Assembly (NCBI GenBank): GCA_035500275.1
Contig: DATJXI010000146.1
Span: 1 to 5,146 of the forward strand
Reading direction: 5' to 3'
Origin: Roseiarcus sp035500275
Lineage (GTDB): Bacteria; Pseudomonadota; Alphaproteobacteria; Rhizobiales; Beijerinckiaceae
Length of the DNA: 5,146 nt
Both the position numbers and the translations under genes were made by a program. Position 1 is the first letter of the stretch. Each line of letters starts with the position of its first letter. The notes beneath the pieces are model-generated. The model ran no database searches, was not told where the DNA came from, and saw only the letters and a list, made by a program, of their open reading frames with translations. This document shows positions 1 to 5,146 of the stretch, in pieces.

Positions 1-679
1 CGAGATCGGCGGGCTTGAGCCCTTTATCGACCGTCGCCGACTGCTGGTAGAAGATCATCCAGGGGTTGAAGGTCGCCCCGATAATCGCCGTCGCCATAAA
101 GAGGAACTGGCGGTCGCCGAGCGGCAGGCTGATCGCGTCGCTCGCCATGGTCGCGAGGTTTGGCCGCGCCTGCAAGGCGACGACGAAGAAGGCCAACTCG
201 AAGAGGCCGATCAAGAGCGCCGCGCGCTCAACCCGACGGTACGAACCGGTGCCGACGATGGCGAGCAGCGCCGCCGCCGCCAGCGGCAGGGTGAACGCGC
301 GGGAGACGCCGAACATTTCGCCGATTCCGGCGACGCCGGTGAATTCGGTGACGAGCGAGCCGATCGACGCCGCGGCGAGGCCAGCGACGGCGACCGCCGC
401 CCAGCCGACCCCGTAGCGCTCGCGAATGAGCTCCGCGTGGCCGCGACGGGTATGGATCCCGAGGCGCACCGTCAGCTCCTGCAAAAGGTAGAGCATGGGA
501 ATGAGGAGCAGGAGGAGGGGCAGCAGGCGGTAGCCCCATTGCGCCCCGGCTTCGGCCGCCGCGACGACGTTGCCGGCGTCGGTGTCGGCGAGCATCACGA
601 GGAGGCCCGGGCCCCAGACAGCGATAGCGCGGACAGCGGCCGGCGCGCGAAAGCGGGCGCCCCACGCCCCGCCGCTCAT
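1..679 (-). CDS. NRAMP-family divalent metal transporter, 3' end outside window
   Basis: Inner-membrane, proton-linked importer of divalent metal ions, by family. I translated the minus strand from the ATG at 679-677 and found 226 open codons running off the left edge, so the C-terminal part is missing. TM1 carries DTDAGN (residues 32-37), in which D34-A35-G36-N37 matches the NRAMP metal-binding DPGN motif. It is followed by GAQWGYR (45-51), a leucine-rich TM2 and a TM3 containing SLVTEFTGVAGIGE (108-121). TM6 reads IIGATFNPWMIFYQQSA (199-215), then VDKGL, typical of the bacterial branch with an FYQQ helix. The canonical TM6 metal ligand is methionine (A-x-x-M-P); here it is N205, and the usual MPH histidine is W207. 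An in-frame stop upstream (TGA at 767-765) leaves this ATG as the only ATG between it and the conserved TM1. Its Shine-Dalgarno is weak. Family call is firm; the substrate (Mn, Fe, Mg or other) is not. Confidence 0.93.
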   Translation of the reverse strand, partial: MSGGAWGARFRAPAAVRAIAVWGPGLLVMLADTDAGNVVAAAEAGAQWGYRLLPLLLLLIPMLYLLQELTVRLGIHTRRGHAELIRERYGVGWAAVAVAGLAAASIGSLVTEFTGVAGIGEMFGVSRAFTLPLAAAALLAIVGTGSYRRVERAALLIGLFELAFFVVALQARPNLATMASDAISLPLGDRQFLFMATAIIGATFNPWMIFYQQSATVDKGLKPADL

Positions 680-780
680 GCGGGCGAAGACTTCGCCGAC
701 ATGCCCGGGGGCGCGCGCGCCGCCTTCACGAGGATCGGACCGGGAATCATCCGAAGCAGCCTTTCATTTCGCCAAGCCAT
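676..780 (-). CDS. possible 34-codon upstream ORF coupled to the NRAMP gene
   Basis: A short frame starts at the ATG at 780-778 and encodes a peptide beginning MAWRNERLLRMIPGP. It ends at TGA 678-676, which overlaps the proposed transporter ATG (679-677) as ATGA. A purine-rich stretch, AGAAGGCGAG, sits a few bases upstream of its ATG and is a better ribosome site than anything before the transporter start. It could be a leader peptide that couples translation to the transporter, or it could be chance in high-GC DNA. The peptide resembles nothing I recognise. Confidence 0.22.
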   Translation of the reverse strand: MAWRNERLLRMIPGPILVKAARAPPGMSAKSSPA

Positions 781-829
781 TCGACTCGCCTTCTGGTAGT
801 CTCGCGCAGATTGCGGAGCCTGTCGCAGC

Positions 830-1645
830 ATGAGCCTTGGTGGTGATCGCTTCTTCGCGGGATCAATTCCGGATATCTATGACGCCTATCTCGTGCCCCT
901 CATTTTCGAGGCCTTTGCTTCCGATCTGGCGCGCCGGGCCGCCGACGCGGAACCCGTTGAAATCCTGGAAACCGCCGCGGGCAGCGGCGTCGTGACGCGA
1001 GCGCTGGCCCCGCTTTTGCGAAAAGACGCCTGCTACGTGGTCAGCGATCTGAACCAGCCTATGCTCGATCGGGCCGCCCGTCGGCAGGACCCGGACGGCC
1101 GAATTGCTTGGCGTCAGGCGGACGCTCTGGACCTCCCCTTCACGGACGAGAGTTTCGACGCGGTTATCTGCCAGTTCGGAGTGATGTTCTTTCCGGATCG
1201 GATCTCGGGTTACAGGGAAACGCGCCGGGTCTTGAAGCCGAACGGCCGTTTTCTGTTCAACGTCTGGGATCGCATCGAAGCCAACGACTTCGCGCGTATC
1301 GCAACGGAAGCCGTCAGCGCGATCTTTTCCGACGACCCGCCTCGTTTCCTGGCCCGAATCCCGCACGGGTATCACGATGTCGACGAGATCGCCGCCGACT
1401 TGCGGGCCGCCGGCTTCTCGAACATTGAAATCGCGACCCTGGAAAAAACAAGCGACGCCCCGAACGCTCGCGCCCCGGCGATCGCCTACTGCCAAGGCAC
1501 GCCCTTGCGCAACGAGATCGAAGCCCGCGACCCAGCCTCACTGCACGCCGCAACCGAGCGGGCGGCCGAGGCGCTTGCGAGGGCTTTCGGGGACGGGCCC
1601 GTATCCGGGAGAATAAGGGGTCATGTCATCGTGGCTTCAGCTTAG
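830..1645 (+). CDS. class I SAM-dependent methyltransferase
   Basis: Predicted cytoplasmic methyltransferase of 271 residues with the Rossmann-type SAM-binding fold; the methyl acceptor cannot be read from sequence. Motif I is ETAAGSG (residues 47-53). The acidic end of strand beta-2 is D73 in VVSDLNQPML (70-79), which should contact the SAM ribose. QADALDLPF (96-104) is the motif II region, FDAVICQFGVMFFPD (109-123) the next strand, and RRVLKPNGRFLFN (132-144) the typical post-core segment of UbiE/Methyltransf_11-type enzymes. The N-terminal FFAGSIPDIYDAYLVPLIFE and the C-terminal FGDGPVSGRIRGHV regions look like those of full-length relatives of about 270 residues, so it appears intact. A GGAG at 815-818 lies 11 bases before the ATG, a weak but usable site. 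The gene is divergent from the transporter and stands alone. Family confident, role unknown. Confidence 0.92.
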   Translation: MSLGGDRFFAGSIPDIYDAYLVPLIFEAFASDLARRAADAEPVEILETAAGSGVVTRALAPLLRKDACYVVSDLNQPMLDRAARRQDPDGRIAWRQADALDLPFTDESFDAVICQFGVMFFPDRISGYRETRRVLKPNGRFLFNVWDRIEANDFARIATEAVSAIFSDDPPRFLARIPHGYHDVDEIAADLRAAGFSNIEIATLEKTSDAPNARAPAIAYCQGTPLRNEIEARDPASLHAATERAAEALARAFGDGPVSGRIRGHVIVASA

Positions 1646-1769
1646 CGGGTTTTGCCAAGCGCCCCTGGGCATGCTGTTCGTACTACGGGAAAGCAACAAG
1701 CATCCGGTTCGAAAACGTGCTGGACAATAGGCTTCCGATCGACGACGCCGGCCGCAAGGGAGCGCGACC

Positions 1770-2372
1770 CTACTCGACCGGCGTCACCCCCTCCCGCCCC
1801 ACGCTCAGGAGCAAGCCGGTATGGATGTCGAACAGGAACCCCTGCAATTCGAGTTTTCCCGCGGCCGCCGCCTCGGCGATCCAGGGGAAGGTCATGAGGT
1901 TGGCGAGTGACAGGCGCACGACCTCCGCCTCGATGCGGTCGAGTTTGGATTCCGGTTCGCGCCCCGCGGCCTGCAGCGCCGGCCTGCCGATTTCGACCCA
2001 CGAGGCGATGAAGTCGCGCGCCTGCGGCGGCGGCCCATAGGCCATCGCCCGCACGCCGCCGCACTGTCCGTGCCCCAGCACGACCAGCCGTCCGACCTTC
2101 AATACCTTCACGCCGAATTCGAGCGCAGCGCTCGTCCCGTGCAGCCCCGGGTCCGGGCCGTAAGGCGGAACGAGCGCCGCCACATTCCGGACGACAAACA
2201 ATTCTCCTGGCACGGCGCCGAACACCGTCTGCGGGTCGACGCGCGAATCCGAGCAGGCGATGACCATGGCTTCCGGGCTCTGGCCCCAGTGTGCGAGCGC
2301 CTCGTAACGCGCGCGCTCGGCCGGCCAGATCTCGGAGCGGAATTTGCGGTAGCCTTCGATCAGAGGATCCAT
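1770..2372 (-). CDS. beta-class carbonic anhydrase
   Basis: Zinc enzyme that interconverts CO2 and bicarbonate, presumed cytoplasmic because no signal peptide is visible. The 200-residue product has the full beta-class signature: CSDSR (residues 40-44), giving zinc ligand C40 and the D42/R44 dyad, and GHGQCGG (100-106), giving ligands H101 and C104. FVVRNVAALVPP (59-70) and SAALEFGV (81-88) are the usual conserved segments between them. The C-terminal LQGFLFDIHTGLL (176-188) matches the conserved last strand. Length is normal for bacterial members (about 200-220), so it looks complete. The ATG at 2372-2370 follows a G-rich ribosome site (GGGGG about 6 bases upstream). It is divergent from the CHRD gene and convergent with the methyltransferase. 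Bicarbonate supply for carboxylation is the likely job; the sequence does not say which pathway it serves. Confidence 0.96.
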   Translation of the reverse strand: MDPLIEGYRKFRSEIWPAERARYEALAHWGQSPEAMVIACSDSRVDPQTVFGAVPGELFVVRNVAALVPPYGPDPGLHGTSAALEFGVKVLKVGRLVVLGHGQCGGVRAMAYGPPPQARDFIASWVEIGRPALQAAGREPESKLDRIEAEVVRLSLANLMTFPWIAEAAAAGKLELQGFLFDIHTGLLLSVGREGVTPVE

Positions 2373-2545
2373 CGTCGCCCCCGTTCGCCTGAAGGCTTAG
2401 CCCGACGGGAGCGAGTTGAACACTCCCCCGCCCGCCCTCACGCTCGCGTTGGACCTTGTGCATGAAAGCGGGCATGATCCGGCCCCCGCCGCGGCGCGTA
2501 AACTGAAGGCCTTGGCTCCGGCCGGCGCCCATGAAGGAGGTTCTT
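2373..2545. promoter_or_regulatory. shared divergent promoter region, carbonic anhydrase / CHRD gene
   Basis: These 173 bases separate two divergent starts and must hold the promoters of both genes. On the plus strand TTGGAC (2449-2454) and CATGAT (2473-2478), 18 bases apart, are a possible weak sigma-70-type pair for the CHRD gene. I see no clear operator palindrome and no EcfG-type GGAAC element. The region is assigned by position; the promoter boxes are tentative. Confidence 0.35.
2534..2540 (+). promoter_or_regulatory. strong Shine-Dalgarno that fixes the CHRD start
   Basis: AAGGAGG lies 5 bases before the ATG at 2546-2548. Another in-frame ATG at 2531 would place this ribosome site inside the coding region and add five residues before a normal signal peptide, so 2546 is the better start. 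Confidence 0.85.
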
Positions 2546-2974
2546 ATGCGTAGCCTTATCGCCGCCCCAATGCTCGCCGCGCTCGCCCTCGTCGTCTCGC
2601 CCGCCTACGCGGAAATGGAGCATTTCAAGGCGAATCTCACCGGCCCGGCCGAGGCGCCCCCGTCCGACAGCAAAGGCGTCGGAACGGTCGATGCGACCTA
2701 CGACCCTGCGACCAAGAAGCTCGACTGGACGATCGAATATTCCGGCCTCACCGGGCCGGCGATCGCCGCGCACTTCCACGGGCCCGCGCCGGCCGGAAAG
2801 GCCGCGCCGATAGAGGTGCCGATCACCGGCTCGCTCGCAAGCCCGATCAAGGGCTCGGCGACCCTGACCGACGCCCAGGCCAAGGACCTCGTGGACGGCA
2901 TGATGTATTTCAACATCCACACCAACGCGCATAAGCCCGGCGAGATCCGCGGGCAGATGGAAAAGGCGATGTGA
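2546..2974 (+). CDS. exported CHRD-domain protein
   Basis: A 142-residue protein with a Sec signal peptide (residues 1-22, MRSLIAAPMLAAL...SPAYA, predicted cleavage after AYA-22), so the mature protein should be periplasmic or secreted. The rest is one CHRD domain (about 25-140). Its two hallmark blocks are AAHFHGPAPAGKAAPIEVPI (74-93) and YFNIHTNAHKPGEIRGQ (121-137), with an LTGPAEAPP segment near the start (31-39). CHRD domains were first described in chordin and also occur in small bacterial exported proteins, where their function is poorly known; the conserved histidines suggest metal or ligand binding, but that is inference. A near-consensus ribosome site suggests high expression. It stands alone and is divergent from the carbonic anhydrase. 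Domain call firm, role unknown. Confidence 0.93.
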   Translation: MRSLIAAPMLAALALVVSPAYAEMEHFKANLTGPAEAPPSDSKGVGTVDATYDPATKKLDWTIEYSGLTGPAIAAHFHGPAPAGKAAPIEVPITGSLASPIKGSATLTDAQAKDLVDGMMYFNIHTNAHKPGEIRGQMEKAM

Positions 2975-3104
2975 GGGGCCTTGTCGTTTCGGTCGCAATT
3001 CACCGATTTCCAAAGGCTTGGGCGCGGGAACCTGTTCTTTGGCGGCAACCTCTCGCGAGAGCCGGCAAACGGCGCGACGTCGTCGCGAGCCGCAGAGCGG
3101 CGTC

Positions 3105-3137
3105 AAAAAAGCGGCGCCGCCTTCGATGGCGGCGCCG
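3105..3137 (-). terminator. Rho-independent terminator of the 77-residue secreted protein gene
   Basis: A perfect 10-bp stem (CGGCGCCGCC at 3112-3121 with GGCGGCGCCG at 3128-3137) encloses a 6-base loop (3122-3127). On the minus strand it is followed by a run of six T (A-tract at 3105-3110 on the plus strand). It lies 26 bases past the stop of the minus-strand gene ending at 3164. On the plus strand the stem is followed by a weaker T-rich stretch, so it may also stop transcripts from the CHRD gene. Confidence 0.88.
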
Positions 3138-3163
3138 TTCGCGTTCTTGCGCTTTCTTAAAGT

Positions 3164-3397
3164 TCAGCGCGGGCCGCACATCGTCCGATAGCTCTTCCAG
3201 TGGACGCCTGTGTCATAGAACTCAAGGCGGCACTGGGAATCCGGGATCTCGGCGGTCGCGGTCTCCGGCAACACGTCGACCGCGTATTTCGCGGGGACAT
3301 GTTTTGCATGGCGCGTCGCCGAGGCGTCCTGGGCGAGGGCCGGCGTCGCGACGGCTATCGTGCAGGCGGCGGCCGCCAACAGAAGGGCTTTGGTCAT
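3164..3397 (-). CDS. small secreted two-cysteine protein, unknown function
   Basis: A 77-residue protein I cannot assign to a family. Residues 1-22 (MTKALLLAAAACTIAVATPALA) form a clear Sec signal peptide with an ALA-Q cleavage site, leaving a mature peptide of about 55 residues. The mature part has a basic, histidine-containing stretch (RHAKHVPAKY, 29-38) and a compact C-terminal block, CRLEFYDTGVHWKSYRTMCG (56-75). The two mature cysteines, C56 and C74, could form a disulfide. Evidence that it is a real gene: a ribosome site (TTAGGAG, about 7 bases before the ATG), a signal peptide, and a strong terminator just past the stop. It is divergent from the TetR-type regulator, and the tandem operator array begins only 19 bases upstream of its start codon, so it is probably that regulator's target. 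Confidence 0.82.
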   Translation of the reverse strand: MTKALLLAAAACTIAVATPALAQDASATRHAKHVPAKYAVDVLPETATAEIPDSQCRLEFYDTGVHWKSYRTMCGPR

Positions 3398-3415
3398 GGG
3401 TGCGCTCCTAAGATT

Positions 3416-3463
3416 GAACGATACCTTATCGGAACGATCACGTATCGAAACGATATCGTATCG
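3416..3463. promoter_or_regulatory. three tandem 16-bp palindromic operator units
   Basis: Three adjacent units follow one another without gaps: GAACGATACCTTATCG (3416-3431), GAACGATCACGTATCG (3432-3447) and AAACGATATCGTATCG (3448-3463), then a partial AAAC. The shared pattern is RAACGAT-NNC/G-N-TATCG. Units 1 and 3 each hold a perfect CGATA-N3-TATCG inverted repeat (3419-3431 and 3451-3463); unit 2 differs by one base in the left arm. Because the linker between units is also 3 bases, CGAT and ATCG half-sites alternate every 8 bp along the whole array. The array lies just upstream of the ribosome site of the 77-residue gene and within the region between it and the TetR-family gene. The likely ligand is that repressor, possibly as several dimers along the DNA. 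Repeats are seen directly; the binding protein is inferred. Confidence 0.75.
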
Positions 3464-3569
3464 AAACTGGCTCGTATTGTTTAATTGAGGCGAAATTTTG
3501 GTCGGAATCGTGCAGTTTTTCGGAAGTTCCGGCCGCGCCGCCGTTTGGAAATTGTCGGGAGAAGGAAAT

Positions 3570-3583
3570 GAAACGATATCGTA
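3570..3583. promoter_or_regulatory. isolated fourth operator copy near the TetR-type gene
   Basis: GAAACGATATCGTA repeats exactly 14 bases of the third array unit (3447-3460) and contains the perfect 10-bp palindrome ACGATATCGT (3573-3582). It lies 107 bases downstream of the array and 96 bases before the TetR-family ATG. TTGTCG (3552-3557) and GATATC (3575-3580), 17 bases apart, could be a weak promoter whose -10 box lies in the palindrome, which would suit self-repression. The repeat is certain; the promoter is tentative. Confidence 0.6.
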
Positions 3584-3679
3584 ATTTTCTCTTTACATCA
3601 TGCGACCCGCAGCGCTATGTCGTCGCCCTGCGTGGCGCTGAGACTCGCCGAGAAAGAACTGGGAGGAGGTCAAGGCAAA

Positions 3680-4387
3680 ATGAGCGAGAGTTCGGCGCGG
3701 CGAATGCGTCCGACCGATCAGGGCGCGGTTCGCTTGGGACGGCCCCGGCGAGAGTTTGCGGGGGAGGTCGAGGAGCGAATTCTGGACGCGGCCACGAAAG
3801 TATTTTTGGAGCGAGGCTTCGAAGGCGCGACCATCGACGAACTCGCGGAAGAGGCGCGGGCCGGAAAGCCGACGATTTATGCCCGCTTTCCCAACAAGGA
3901 GGCGCTGTTCGCCGCGGTCGTGGCCAGGAAAGTACAGGAAAACACGAGGCCTGAGAGCATTGCCGCCTCGGGATCGACGGCGGAGGAGCGATTGAAGGGA
4001 CTGGCGACCGCCATCGTTGGGAAGACCCTCGCGCCGGACGCGCTCGGACTGATGCGGGTGACCCTCGCCGAGGCGCGGCGCTTCCCCGATCTTGCAAGCA
4101 GCGTCAGCCGGATGGCGCGGGAGCGTGGGGTCGAGGCGGTCGCCCGGACCCTGGGAGAACTGGCGACAACGAAGGACACCGGCCGGCTGCCGGCGTTCAC
4201 GCCGGATCGCCTGGCGTCGACGGCGCGCAGATTCTTGGACGCGATCATGCTGCCGATGATCATTCGCGCGCTCTTCGGCGAGGACCCGGCTTCGCTGCGC
4301 GCGGAGATCGACTCGCACGTCTCGCAGTCGGTGGCGTTCTTCCTCGCCGCCTGCAGATACGAAGGCGACCGGTCAAAGGCGGGCTAA
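3680..4387 (+). CDS. TetR/AcrR-family transcriptional repressor, AefR-like
   Basis: Predicted DNA-binding regulator of 235 residues that acts as a dimer, by family. After a basic tail (about 1-25) the TetR N-terminal domain spans about 30-80: EERILDAATKVFLERGFEGA, then the helix-turn-helix ATIDELAEEARAGKPTIYARF (50-70), then NKEALFAAVV. The C-terminal ligand and dimer region contains GLMRVTLAEARRFPDLASSV (123-142), typical of AefR-type (TetR_C_7) regulators, several of which control efflux systems. The start is set by GGGAGGAGG (3661-3669) upstream of the ATG at 3680; an in-frame ATG at 3617 lacks a ribosome site. The gene is divergent from the 77-residue secreted protein gene, with palindromic repeats between. 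It ends 5 bases before a convergent gene, so it is probably monocistronic. No efflux pump is visible here. The inducer is unknown. Confidence 0.93.
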   Translation: MSESSARRMRPTDQGAVRLGRPRREFAGEVEERILDAATKVFLERGFEGATIDELAEEARAGKPTIYARFPNKEALFAAVVARKVQENTRPESIAASGSTAEERLKGLATAIVGKTLAPDALGLMRVTLAEARRFPDLASSVSRMARERGVEAVARTLGELATTKDTGRLPAFTPDRLASTARRFLDAIMLPMIIRALFGEDPASLRAEIDSHVSQSVAFFLAACRYEGDRSKAG

Positions 4388-4392
4388 TCCCG

Positions 4393-4632
4393 TCATCCCT
4401 CGACCTCCGTCTCGGGGCGGTCCTGGCCCAGGGTCGTCTCCGTCCGCCAGCGGCCCTTGTCGTCCTCATATTGGATGTCGGTCGTCTCGCCCGAGAGGCG
4501 CTGTTCGGAGGCGGCGCGCTCGGCCGCCGCCCTGGCGAGGTCATGGCTGGGGTAGGTCTCGGAGAAGGCGTCGCCGACCTTGTAGGCCCAGCCGCCGTCG
4601 TGCGCGACTATTTCGTAAACAACCTTGCCCAT
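4393..4632 (-). CDS. DUF2188-like small protein
   Basis: A 79-residue protein, probably cytoplasmic because it has no signal peptide. YEIVAHDGGWAYKVGDAFSE (6-25), followed by a helical SHDLARAAAERAASEQ (29-44) and a YEDDKGRWRTETT strand segment (55-67), matches the pattern of DUF2188-type proteins: a strand with D-G-W, a residue-rich A/E helix, then a final strand. The function of the family is not known. A purine-rich ribosome site, GGAAGGAAAAGAG, precedes the ATG at 4632-4630. Its start is 27 bases past the stop of the upstream same-strand gene, so the two are probably co-transcribed. It converges on the TetR-type gene with a 5-base gap, and I see no terminator hairpin there. Family call moderately sure. 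Confidence 0.8.
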   Translation of the reverse strand: MGKVVYEIVAHDGGWAYKVGDAFSETYPSHDLARAAAERAASEQRLSGETTDIQYEDDKGRWRTETTLGQDRPETEVEG

Positions 4633-4659
4633 CGCTCTTTTCCTTCCGCTGCTTGAGGT

Positions 4660-5106
4660 TCACCGGCACTCTTCGCCTTGCTTATGAACGGCGAAGCGGT
4701 TCAGCGAAACGCGCCACGACCCCGAAGCGATCCGCCCCTTAATCGGCGCGTCGATGCGCCCGCAGACCCGGATCTCGTCGATCTTGATGTCGCCGATGAG
4801 CCCGGTCGCGACGAAGTCGACCGGCGTCCCCGTTTTTTCCGTCGCGGTGAGCTCGGCGTAGGGCGAGAGGCCGTGCTTGAGGACGGCGACGGCGATCTCG
4901 CCATCCTTCGGCTCCGCCGCGCCCGGCCTGCCGACGCGCGGCTTGCCAAGCGTGAGACTCCCCTCGGCGATCGCGACCGGAACGACGATCGCTTCCCCGG
5001 GCTTCAGGACGACGGACGGGCCGAGGTCCTGCGGGCGCGCCAGGTTCGGCGCCGCGAGCGCGAATGCGAGGGCAATCCGCCTCATGCGCTTGGTCGAAAG
5101 CAACAT
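4660..5106 (-). CDS. putative exported protein, unknown function
   Basis: A 148-residue protein I do not recognise. The N-terminus has a basic stretch (STKRMRR, 4-10) followed by a short hydrophobic core (IALAFALAAP, 11-20), which looks like a Sec signal peptide, although the cleavage site is not clear-cut (near residues 23-26). The remainder is rich in beta-type segments: SVVLKPGEAIVVPVAI (31-46), SLTLGKPRVG (50-59), GDIKIDEIRVCGRID (105-119) and GSWRVSLNRFAV (129-140). Two cysteines in the mature part, C115 and C147 near the C-terminus, could pair if it is periplasmic. The ATG at 5106-5104 has a weak ribosome site (GGAAG about 11 bases upstream); an in-frame ATG at 5085 has none but would give a tidier signal peptide. 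Probably the first gene of a two-gene unit with the DUF2188-like gene. Confidence 0.78.
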   Translation of the reverse strand: MLLSTKRMRRIALAFALAAPNLARPQDLGPSVVLKPGEAIVVPVAIAEGSLTLGKPRVGRPGAAEPKDGEIAVAVLKHGLSPYAELTATEKTGTPVDFVATGLIGDIKIDEIRVCGRIDAPIKGRIASGSWRVSLNRFAVHKQGEECR

Positions 5107-5146
5107 CGGGCCGAGCTTCCGCCAGACTTTGGGCGAGAGATTGACG

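Noticed and set aside
228..665. Arginine-rich 145-codon minus-strand frame, and plus-strand frames at 66-416 and 437-799.
   Set aside because: These lie across the NRAMP coding region, which shows clear family motifs in another frame. Their composition is that of out-of-frame high-GC DNA.
863..1495. A 210-codon minus-strand frame opposite the methyltransferase.
   Set aside because: No motif or ribosome site, and the plus-strand frame carries the SAM-binding motifs.
1646..1769. The gap between the convergent methyltransferase and carbonic anhydrase genes, searched for a terminator or small gene.
   Set aside because: Only a very short GCCC-CT-GGGC pairing without a T-tract is present; no frame with a ribosome site.
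1642..2532. A 296-codon open frame on the minus strand covering the carbonic anhydrase gene.
   Set aside because: It is a different frame of the carbonic anhydrase region, rich in Arg and Gly with no domain, whereas the 1770-2372 frame has all catalytic motifs.
3050..3061. The perfect 12-base palindrome CTCTCGCGAGAG downstream of the CHRD gene, considered as an operator or terminator.
   Set aside because: It has no T-tract and no loop, no second copy in the window, and no gene starts beside it.
3568..3954. A 128-codon plus-strand frame starting at an ATG with a good purine-rich ribosome site (GGGAGAAGGAA), overlapping the single operator copy and the start of the TetR-type gene.
   Set aside because: After about 20 residues it becomes arginine- and glycine-rich shadow of the regulator gene with no domain. 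The ribosome-like site may be chance; a short leader cannot be wholly excluded.
3593..4318. Long minus-strand frames opposite the TetR-type gene.
   Set aside because: They are Arg/Ser-rich, have no recognisable domain, and are fully covered by a well-supported plus-strand gene.

Overview
The window is high-GC chromosomal DNA. Its codon use and gene content suggest an alphaproteobacterium, probably of the Hyphomicrobiales (Rhizobiales), perhaps a methylotroph or methanotroph relative. That placement is inferred from the style of the proteins and not from a marker gene. I see no rRNA, tRNA, CRISPR array, insertion sequence or phage gene.

Layout from left to right. (1) Positions 1-679, minus strand: the N-terminal 226 codons of an NRAMP-family divalent-metal transporter, cut by the left edge. 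Its TM6 metal-site methionine is replaced by asparagine. A possible 34-codon upstream reading frame overlaps its start. (2) 830-1645, plus strand: a complete class I SAM-dependent methyltransferase, divergent from the transporter. (3) 1770-2372, minus strand: a complete beta-class carbonic anhydrase, tail-to-tail with the methyltransferase. (4) 2546-2974, plus strand: an exported CHRD-domain protein, divergent from the carbonic anhydrase and preceded by a near-perfect Shine-Dalgarno. (5) A strong hairpin with a T-tract on the minus strand (3105-3137), which ends the next minus-strand gene. (6) 3164-3397, minus strand: a 77-residue secreted protein with two cysteines. (7) 3398-3679: an AT-richer regulatory region with three tandem 16-bp palindromic units (3416-3463) and a fourth, isolated copy (3570-3583). 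(8) 3680-4387, plus strand: a TetR/AcrR-family repressor of the AefR-like type. (9) 5106-4660 and 4632-4393, minus strand: a probable two-gene unit encoding a putative exported protein of unknown function and a DUF2188-like small protein.

Most of the window is a set of independent housekeeping or accessory genes. The one stretch that reads as a regulatory module is 3105-4387: a TetR-family regulator, a divergently transcribed small secreted protein, and between them an ordered operator array with half-sites alternating every 8 bp. The simplest model is that the regulator binds the array to control the small gene and binds the isolated copy to control itself. This rests on arrangement only.
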